From assembly GCA_015232795.1 (NCBI GenBank), contig JADFYX010000109.1, forward strand, positions 1-7,505: a stretch of DNA of 7,505 bases, given 5' to 3'. The notes below the pieces were generated by a model. That model did not search any database, was not told the DNA's origin, and worked only from the letters and a program-made list of their open reading frames with translations. The stretch is from Magnetococcales bacterium. Lineage in GTDB: Bacteria > Pseudomonadota > Magnetococcia > Magnetococcales > JADFYX01. Position numbers and translations under genes: made by a program. Shown here one piece after another: positions 1-5,183 of this stretch. Every line of letters starts with the position of its first letter. The stretch's first letter is position 1.

Positions 1-200
1 CCCTTTAAATCTGCCAACTGTAACCAGCAGCCATAGAGAAAAAAAACAGCAGTTTAGCGCAGAGTGGAGCAAAATCAAAGTTCAATTCAATAATCTTGTA
101 ATTTACACTTGTATTTGCTAGTGTGAAGCGTGTTTTGTCATGAAATTTCATTAGCTTCACTTTATGTTGAAGAGCAATTTCACCAAGGATTTTTCACAGC
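1..200. other. intergenic region, no convincing gene; nested inverted repeat at 123-160
   Basis: No gene can be supported here. The visible structure is an inverted repeat, GTGAAGC (123-129) against GCTTCAC (154-160), enclosing a perfect 12-base palindrome ATGAAATTTCAT (140-151). It lies 40 bases upstream of the GTG start at 201. No T-run follows it, so it is a poor terminator; an operator-like site or the 5' leader of the next gene are alternatives. A weak promoter-like pair (TTGTAA at 96-101, 17-base gap, TAGTGT at 119-124) lies just upstream, but the -10 match is poor. Confidence 0.4.
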
Positions 201-800
201 GTGACTTATTTTCCTTCAAAAAATAATCTTGGTCGACAAATGGTTGTGTGGATAGCTTTATCTTTAGTGGTTCTGATACCTAACATTGGAATCTGCGAAA
301 GCAACCCTATAACTCAACCAAAAGAGTGGATGTTAGCCAAAAACACTCATACAAATGGGATTATGGATCTAGAAGAGTACACCTATGATGCAGAATCTTA
401 TTATCAGTTTAGAACCGATTCATCCCGTGATATTGACCCCATCGATAAAACAACAAGCACAAAAGAGAGACACACCAATATTTATCGGCAATTAATTACT
501 GATCAACCCCAGCTTGAAAAGTGGATTGATCCTTGGGTTGATGCAGGAGACAGACCCCCTAAAAATATTGCTGTTAAATGGAACCAAAAGCAACCTGGAG
601 AGATGTCAATTAAAGCTCGGCCTTTTCACTCTATTGAAATGTTACCTTCAGAATTAAAAAATATTGAGCTCAACAAGGGATTATCTGGTGATACAGATGA
701 TTTGAGTGCCTGCTACAACATCAACAACTCCACCTCAGCAGAAATAGTGCAACAAGGCAGCACAGCTCTCTTTCTCGTCAATTATAGTGGAAAGTTTTAG
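201..800 (+). CDS. hypothetical protein, probably exported (unrecognised)
   Basis: I do not recognise this 199-residue protein. The GTG start at 201 is preceded by AAGGA (185-189) at an 11-base gap, and gives an N-terminus with Lys7 and Arg12 before a hydrophobic stretch at about residues 14-32, which looks like a signal peptide. Cleavage near Gly-Ile-Cys (residues 30-32) is plausible. Cys32 does not sit in a canonical lipobox because the -1 residue is Ile, so a lipoprotein is less likely. The rest is hydrophilic, rich in Asn, Asp, Lys, Thr and Ser, with one further cysteine (Cys171) and no second membrane segment, so a periplasmic or secreted protein is inferred. An alternative ATG start at 240 would leave almost no positive n-region. 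The gene is convergent with pnp and shares its terminator region, so it is not part of the translation operon. Its function is unknown. Confidence 0.6.
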   Translation: MTYFPSKNNLGRQMVVWIALSLVVLIPNIGICESNPITQPKEWMLAKNTHTNGIMDLEEYTYDAESYYQFRTDSSRDIDPIDKTTSTKERHTNIYRQLITDQPQLEKWIDPWVDAGDRPPKNIAVKWNQKQPGEMSIKARPFHSIEMLPSELKNIELNKGLSGDTDDLSACYNINNSTSAEIVQQGSTALFLVNYSGKF

Positions 801-839
801 GACAACAAATCCTTGGGCTTTAACTGCCGAATCCAGGAT

Positions 840-858
840 ATAAGATTTTGTATCTTGT
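840..858. other. small hairpin downstream of the exported-protein gene
   Basis: AAGAT (842-846) and ATCTT (852-856) form a perfect 5-bp stem around a TTTGT loop, extendable by a G-U pair and an A-T pair. No T-run follows it. It may be a 3'-end RNA structure of the upstream gene or may be chance. Confidence 0.25.
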
Positions 859-880
859 GCAGGTTAAAAAACTCTACGCC

Positions 881-932
881 AAAAACAGTTCAGGCAGCAT
901 CCAGATTAACCGGATGCTGCCTGAATGTTTTT
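881..932. terminator. bidirectional Rho-independent terminator between the 201-800 gene and pnp
   Basis: TTCAGGCAGCATCC (889-902) and GGATGCTGCCTGAA (912-925) form a perfect 14-bp stem with a 9-base loop. An A-run (881-885) precedes it and a T-run (928-932) follows it. Both strands therefore show a GC-containing stem followed by U residues. It can end the plus-strand transcript of the exported-protein gene and the minus-strand transcript of pnp, whose stop codon is about 25 bases away. Confidence 0.9.
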
Positions 933-957
933 ACTACACAAACTTTAAAAAATTAAT

Positions 958-3036
958 CTATTCCACATCCTTCATGGTCAACTTAACCCGGCCCTGACGG
1001 TCAATCTCTAGAACCTTGACCTTAACGGTCTGACCCTCTTTTACAATGTCAGTAACCTTGGCAACCCGATGCGGTGCAAGTTGGGATATGTGAACCAGGC
1101 CATCTTTGTTGGGAAGAATATTTACAAAGGCACCAAAATCTGTAATCCGCACAACTTTACCGTCGTAGACCTGACCTTTTTCAACATCAGCAACAATCTG
1201 CTTAATAATGGTCTCAGCCATTTTGGCAGATTCCCCATCTGCTGCTGCAATTTTAATAGTGCCGTCATCATCAATATCAAGCTGACATCCGGTCTCTTCT
1301 TGAATACTGCGGATAACCTTACCACCAGCACCAATAACATCACGGATTTTATCAGAATTGATTTTAATGGTGAAAATTCTTGGTGCATACTGAGAAAGCT
1401 CATCACGACCACTAGTCATACATTTGTCCATCTCACCCAAAATATGTATGCGACCAGCTTTGGCTTGTTGCAGAGCTACAGACATAATCTCACGGGTAAT
1501 ACCCTCAATTTTAATGTCCATCTGTAAAGCCGTAATACCATCTGCGTTCCCTGCAACTTTAAAATCCATATCGCCAAAATGGTCTTCATCACCAAGGATA
1601 TCAGAAAGAATGGCAAATTTATCACCCTCTTTAATCAAACCCATGGCAATACCAGCTACCGAAGATTTTAGCGGAACACCAGCATCGTACATGGCTAGCA
1701 CAGAACCACAAATTGTCGCCATAGATGAGGAACCGTTGGATTCGGTAATTTCTGAAGTCACCCTTAATGTATAAGGAAAATCTTCGGCATCAGGGAGTAC
1801 AGCTTGCAGTGCGCGAAACGCCAATTTACCATGACCAATCTCCCGACGGCCCGGTGCACCCAAACGACCAGTCTCACCAACACTGTATGGAGGAAAAGTA
1901 TAGTTGAGGTAGAATGGCTCACGATGTTCGCCGTTTAAGGATTCAACAATCTGCTCATCACGACCTCCACCCAAGGTAACAGTAGCAAGAGCCTGTGTTT
2001 CACCACGGGTAAACAGTGCAGTACCATGGACACGAGGAAGAACACCAACCTCAGTAACAATTGGGCGAATGTCGGTTAAAGAACGACCATCAATACGGGG
2101 TTTTCCCTCAAGAATAGTGCCACGAATCACCTCTGATTCGAGCTTTTTCATCATATCCTTAACACTGCCAGAAGCCGGACCGCCCTCAACACAAAGCTGG
2201 GCAACAGCTTTTTTCTTCAACGCGCTAACTGCATCTTGGCGTACCAGCTTGTCAGCAATAACATAAACTTTGCCCATTTCAGCCAAGAAAGCATCACGAA
2301 CCTGATTATATAGTCCAGTATCTTCTTCTGGTGAGGCAAAATCCATCCGCGGTTTGCCACACTCAGCAGCAAACTCTTTTATGCCAGCAACCACTGGTTG
2401 AAAACCTTCAAAACCAAACATAACCGCATCAAGCATCTGCTCTTCACTAAGAATATCTACTTCAGACTCAACCATGGTAACAGCACTCTCAGTACCTGCC
2501 ACAACTAAATCCAGACGACTCTCAGCCATCTCTTCCCAAGTAGGATTGAGAATTAATTTATCATCGATAAAAGCCACCCTTGCTCCAGCAATAGGTCCGT
2601 TAAAAGGTAGACCAGAGATAGAAAGAGCAGCCGAAGCTCCAATCATAGCTGCAATATCAGGCTGGTTTACCCCATCGTAAGATAGAACTGTACAAACCAC
2701 CTGGGTATCCAGTGCAAATCCCTTGGGAAATAGAGGACGCAAAGGGCGATCAATCAATCGTGAGGTTAAAATTTCCTTCTCACTTGGCCGTGTTTCACGC
2801 TTGATGAAGCCACCAGGAATACGGCCTGCTGCCCAGGTTTTTTCTTGATAATGGATGCCAAGTGGGAAAAAATCCATGCCGGGACGTTGCTCTTTTTCCG
2901 CTGTGGCTGTAACCAAAACTACTGTCTCGCCAATGGTGACCAAAACCGACCCGTTAGCCTGTCTTGCAATCCGGCCTGTCTCAAGGATAACTTCATCCCT
3001 ACCAACTTTAATTGTTTTTCTAGTAATATTAAACAT
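958..3036 (-). CDS. pnp: polyribonucleotide nucleotidyltransferase (PNPase)
   Basis: PNPase degrades RNA 3' to 5' with phosphate and can also add nucleotides. It works as a cytoplasmic trimer, in many bacteria within an RNA degradosome. The 692-residue protein is full length for the family. It has two RNase PH-like domains joined by a helical linker (about residues 240-310), then a KH domain with GxGG at 569-572 and a C-terminal S1 domain at about 620-690. The second PH domain carries GSSSMA (435-440) and GDEDHFGDMDF (482-492); Asp485, Asp491 and Lys493 match the metal-binding catalytic residues of the E. coli enzyme. The protein ends right after S1, without the short tail of E. coli PNPase. 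I chose the ATG at 3036 because MFNITRK is where family homology begins. A GTG at 3096 would put coding sequence into the leader hairpin and add an unconserved extension. The ribosome binding site is weak (AAGAG). It is the last gene of the operon. Confidence 0.97.
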   Translation of the reverse strand: MFNITRKTIKVGRDEVILETGRIARQANGSVLVTIGETVVLVTATAEKEQRPGMDFFPLGIHYQEKTWAAGRIPGGFIKRETRPSEKEILTSRLIDRPLRPLFPKGFALDTQVVCTVLSYDGVNQPDIAAMIGASAALSISGLPFNGPIAGARVAFIDDKLILNPTWEEMAESRLDLVVAGTESAVTMVESEVDILSEEQMLDAVMFGFEGFQPVVAGIKEFAAECGKPRMDFASPEEDTGLYNQVRDAFLAEMGKVYVIADKLVRQDAVSALKKKAVAQLCVEGGPASGSVKDMMKKLESEVIRGTILEGKPRIDGRSLTDIRPIVTEVGVLPRVHGTALFTRGETQALATVTLGGGRDEQIVESLNGEHREPFYLNYTFPPYSVGETGRLGAPGRREIGHGKLAFRALQAVLPDAEDFPYTLRVTSEITESNGSSSMATICGSVLAMYDAGVPLKSSVAGIAMGLIKEGDKFAILSDILGDEDHFGDMDFKVAGNADGITALQMDIKIEGITREIMSVALQQAKAGRIHILGEMDKCMTSGRDELSQYAPRIFTIKINSDKIRDVIGAGGKVIRSIQEETGCQLDIDDDGTIKIAAADGESAKMAETIIKQIVADVEKGQVYDGKVVRITDFGAFVNILPNKDGLVHISQLAPHRVAKVTDIVKEGQTVKVKVLEIDRQGRVKLTMKDVE

Positions 3037-3066
3037 ATATAGGTCTCTTATAATAAGATATGAACC

Positions 3067-3128
3067 CAGGCAACTCACTACAATTAACAGTCCCACAAAT
3101 TGGGCTATTAATTATCGTAAGTTGCCTG
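3067..3128 (-). promoter_or_regulatory. long imperfect hairpin in the pnp leader (RNase III-type autoregulatory candidate)
   Basis: Read on the minus strand, CAGGCAACTTAC pairs with GTGAGTTGCCTG to give a 12-bp outer stem with one G-U pair. Inside it, AATTAATAG-CCCA pairs with TGGG-A-CTG-TTAATT (one bulged A) around an ATTTG loop, so the whole element forms about 25 pairs. It ends 30 bases before the pnp ATG. In E. coli the pnp leader forms a long duplex that RNase III cuts, after which PNPase represses its own mRNA. The same architecture here suggests the same control, but that is inference from analogy. Confidence 0.65.
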
Positions 3129-3130
3129 AA

Positions 3131-3187
3131 ATAAAAAACCGAACTTGTTAATGGCTGCAATTCAGTTGCACCCATTAACAAGTTCGG
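3131..3187 (-). terminator. Rho-independent terminator of rpsO
   Basis: On the minus strand, the stem arms 3172-3187 and 3139-3154 are a perfect 16-bp inverted repeat. After a C-C mismatch it continues as an inner 5-bp stem (TGCAA/TTGCA) with a TTCAG-type loop. A T-run (3138-3133, six T) follows directly. It begins 8 bases after the rpsO stop codon. pnp lies downstream on the same strand, so the terminator probably attenuates transcription into pnp. Confidence 0.9.
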
Positions 3188-3195
3188 CATAACTT

Positions 3196-3465
3196 TTACT
3201 TACGCAGCTTCAACCGCTTAAGCATTTTTTGATATTGCGCTGGATCTTTGCGATTGATATATGCCAACAAACGACGGCGCAAACCAACCATTTTGAGCAA
3301 ACCACGCCGGGAGTGGTGATCCTTCATGTTACCACGAAGATGCTCGGTCAAATTATTGATTCGCTCGGTCAGAATAGCAACTTGCACATCTGGTGAGCCA
3401 GTATCACCTTCTACTATGGCAAACTCTTTAATCAACTCCTGTTTTCGTTCTGCTGTAATCGACAT
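3196..3465 (-). CDS. rpsO: 30S ribosomal protein S15
   Basis: S15 binds the central domain of 16S rRNA at the helix 20-21-22 junction early in 30S assembly and also forms an intersubunit bridge. The 89-residue protein has the normal family length. It shows the family signatures GDTGSPDVQ (residues 20-28) and DHHSRRGL (49-56), followed by a basic C-terminus (LKRLKLRK). The ATG at 3465 is fixed by a strong ribosome binding site (AAGGAG) seven bases upstream. It follows truB after a 114-base gap with structured leader elements and is followed by its own terminator before pnp. S15 represses its own translation in E. coli and several other bacteria, and the leader here may serve the same purpose. 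Confidence 0.98.
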   Translation of the reverse strand: MSITAERKQELIKEFAIVEGDTGSPDVQVAILTERINNLTEHLRGNMKDHHSRRGLLKMVGLRRRLLAYINRKDPAQYQKMLKRLKLRK

Positions 3466-3531
3466 CGGTTCACTCCTTCATCTATGTTTGGGTTAGGCAA
3501 CCCACAAAATATTATACTTTGTGTGAAACCG
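3466..3531 (-). promoter_or_regulatory. structured rpsO leader with strong RBS; candidate S15 autoregulatory element
   Basis: The ribosome binding site AAGGAG lies at 3478-3473 (minus strand). Upstream are two adjacent small hairpins, CACAAA/TTTGTG (3523-3503, 9-base loop) and GGGTT-GCCT-AACCC (3503-3490), which share base 3503. In addition CGGTTTCAC (3531-3523) can pair, with one bulged T, with GTGAACCG (3473-3466), the bases between the RBS and the ATG. That long-range pairing would enclose the hairpins and block initiation. It fits an S15-type translational control element by analogy; no known S15 leader class was matched. Confidence 0.45.
3511..3516 (-). promoter_or_regulatory. possible -10 element (TATAAT) upstream of rpsO
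   Basis: A perfect TATAAT is read on the minus strand in the truB-rpsO gap, 45 bases before the rpsO ATG. No good -35 is seen at 16-18 bases upstream (AATTTT/CAATTT). A separate rpsO promoter is common in bacteria. However, the same bases lie in the loop of a leader hairpin, and starting here would remove the upstream pairing segment. Confidence 0.3.
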
Positions 3532-3579
3532 AAAAAATTGTCTGGCCCTTTAACCTGAATGTGTAAAAAGATACAAAAA

Positions 3580-4512
3580 TCAAGATAAATGGAATAGTCT
3601 TTTTGGTTTACAGAGCCGTCGAGAATCTTTTGCAGATGCGGCAGAAAGTGTCCCCACAGCTCCAAATATGCCTTCGGGTGTTAAAAGACGAACCATATCT
3701 GTCCCTTCACACCCTATAGCATCAACCCAAACGGACTGACCGTTAACTATTTTGTGCCAAACTTCATCACGCAATCGCAGTGCCGGGATGTCGTCCAGCA
3801 CCCGATCCACGGGATACAAAAAATTGTCCAAGCGGTTATCACGTACCGCATCAGCTAAACTATCCAGTGTTATACCATCATTTAACTCAAAACCTAGAGT
3901 TCTGGTTCGCAATAGCTGTTCCAAGTGGGCCGGGCAGTGCAAATACCTTCCCAAATCTCTGGCTAAAGAGCGCATATACGTCCCTTTGCCACATTTTACC
4001 GAAATTTTTGCCAACCCATCAGTGTAATCTTCTAAGGTTAGCTCATTAAAAACCACCCTCCTGGTGGGCATATCCACAACCTCACCACGTCTGGCACGTT
4101 CGTAAGCTCTTTCGCCGTTGATGTGAATTGCGGAGTGGGCAGGAGGAACTTGATCTTGCTCACCCAAAAAAGCCTTTAAAGCCTCTAATAGCGCATAGCG
4201 GCCGGGAGGAGTTCCACCCTCTTGAGTTACGGTTCCGGTGGGATCTCCACTATCGGTCTCCCAACCAAACCTTACCCAACAGCAGTAGGCTTTGTCACCT
4301 TCTAACACCATAGCCAGAGCCTTGGTTGCCTCACCAAGAGCAATGGGCAGCAGTCCTTCGGAAAAAGGATCAAGAGTACCACCATGACCAGCTTTTGCTG
4401 CTTTAGTTATCCTCCGTACAGCCTCAACCACACGGGTAGAGGTCATCCCAACCTCTTTATGTATAGCAAGCCAACCATTTATGGGCAGACCTTTACGCAT
4501 CCTGCGTCCCAC
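3580..4512 (-). CDS. truB: tRNA pseudouridine(55) synthase
   Basis: TruB converts U55 in the T-loop of nearly all elongator tRNAs to pseudouridine and also acts as a tRNA folding chaperone. The 310-residue protein contains GHGGTLDP (42-49) with catalytic Asp48, the KAY and RFGWETDSGDPTG segment (about 74-94), and the CGKGTYMRSLARDLG motif (174-188). A PUA-like domain at the C-terminus is expected and the length fits. The usual PPxYSAxK motif is read here as PPAHSAIH, so the Tyr and Lys are both His. The GTG at 4512 gives a basic GRRMRKG leader similar to the N-terminus of E. coli TruB; the ATG at 4500 is an alternative. The gene starts 3 bases after the rbfA stop, so the two are probably translationally coupled. 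No DHH phosphoesterase gene (nrnA) lies between rbfA and truB. Confidence 0.96.
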   Translation of the reverse strand: MGRRMRKGLPINGWLAIHKEVGMTSTRVVEAVRRITKAAKAGHGGTLDPFSEGLLPIALGEATKALAMVLEGDKAYCCWVRFGWETDSGDPTGTVTQEGGTPPGRYALLEALKAFLGEQDQVPPAHSAIHINGERAYERARRGEVVDMPTRRVVFNELTLEDYTDGLAKISVKCGKGTYMRSLARDLGRYLHCPAHLEQLLRTRTLGFELNDGITLDSLADAVRDNRLDNFLYPVDRVLDDIPALRLRDEVWHKIVNGQSVWVDAIGCEGTDMVRLLTPEGIFGAVGTLSAASAKDSRRLCKPKRLFHLS

Positions 4513-4515
4513 TAT

Positions 4516-4878
4516 CTACTCGTCTCCCTCATCTGCTGGCGGAATATCAATAGAGTTTAACAAACGGTCTATTTTTTCACCCTGCACCATAGAGTTATCG
4601 GACTTAAACCGTAACTCTGGAACCCGGCGCATTTTTAATTTCCGCCCCAGTTGCCGCCGAATAAACCCAGCAGAACTCTTCAACCCCTCAAGTCCTTCGG
4701 CTTGCTCACCGCCATACATGGTAAAGTATACGGTTGCATATTGCAGATCACGACTCATTTCAACATCGGTAATTGAAACTACGCCACTTAAGCGTGGGTC
4801 ATGAATCTCCCCCCCTAAAAGCATGAGAGCAATCTCTTTACGAATCAGGCCACTTGCCCGGTCAGTGCGGACACTCAT
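4516..4878 (-). CDS. rbfA: 30S ribosome-binding factor A
   Basis: RbfA binds the immature 30S subunit near 16S helix 1 and helps late maturation and cold adaptation. The 120-residue protein is a single KH-like domain. It shows the N-terminal SVRTDRASGLIRKEI helix, DPRLSGVVSITDVEMSRDL (27-45), and the SSAGFIRRQLG helix (68-78) with the Ala-Gly kink typical of the family, followed by RRVPELRF. It ends with a short acidic tail (ADEGDE). I chose the ATG at 4878, whose A is the last base of the upstream TGA stop (TGATG), giving a coupled start. A TTG at 4881 is possible but would only add one Met. It lies between the DUF503 gene and truB. Confidence 0.95.
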   Translation of the reverse strand: MSVRTDRASGLIRKEIALMLLGGEIHDPRLSGVVSITDVEMSRDLQYATVYFTMYGGEQAEGLEGLKSSAGFIRRQLGRKLKMRRVPELRFKSDNSMVQGEKIDRLLNSIDIPPADEGDE

Positions 4879-5162
4879 CAAAGTATATCCATGCGAAAGT
4901 CTATGATAACAGTCTGTCCGTCCAGTTCAATAAAGTTCACTATTTTTTGCAGTCTACTCTGTAACATCGAAGCATCATTACCCACAGCACTAAATCCCAA
5001 ACATGTGGAACGGATTGTATCCTGTTCAGCTATCTCTGCTGCCGCAACCTCAAACTTTTTCCTTATTTTAGAAAGAAGCCCTTTGATGATGCCGCGTTTT
5101 TGTTTGAGAGAATGAATCCCACCAAGATCAAGAATAATCTCCAGTGTGCCTACCTGCATCAT
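4878..5162 (-). CDS. DUF503 family protein (YlxP-like)
   Basis: This 94-residue protein matches the DUF503/YlxP pattern: a VGTLEIIL start, then SLKQKRGIIKGLLSKIRKKF (residues 18-37), VAAAEIAEQDT, and a LGFSAVGNDASMLQSRLQKI segment. The molecular role is not settled. Its steady position between infB and rbfA in Gram-positives and deltaproteobacteria suggests ribosome or translation work. AGGAA (5173-5169) precedes the two adjacent ATG codons at 5162 and 5159. The second would give the MxVG start usual in the family, so the true start may be 5159. It begins 21 bases after infB and its stop overlaps the rbfA start by one base, so the genes are probably co-transcribed and coupled. Confidence 0.9.
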   Translation of the reverse strand: MMQVGTLEIILDLGGIHSLKQKRGIIKGLLSKIRKKFEVAAAEIAEQDTIRSTCLGFSAVGNDASMLQSRLQKIVNFIELDGQTVIIDFRMDIL

Positions 5163-5183
5163 TGCAGATTCCTAGGAAAAAAA

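Noticed and set aside
2..121. A plus-strand frame open from the window edge to a TAG at 119-121, possibly the end of an upstream gene.
   Set aside because: It has only 39 codons, shows no recognisable motif, and the composition is not persuasive. It could only be judged with sequence further left.
1069..1527. Open plus-strand frames opposite pnp (also 1424-1774).
   Set aside because: They are complements of well-conserved PNPase coding sequence, with no protein family features or credible starts.
3040..3064. A promoter-like TTGCCT/TATAAG pair just before pnp (minus strand).
   Set aside because: The 15-base gap is short and transcription would start almost at the ATG, leaving no ribosome binding site.
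3037..3096. A 5' extension of pnp starting at a GTG at 3096, with a hydrophobic start.
   Set aside because: PNPase homology begins at the ATG at 3036. The extension lies in the leader hairpin and is not conserved in the family.
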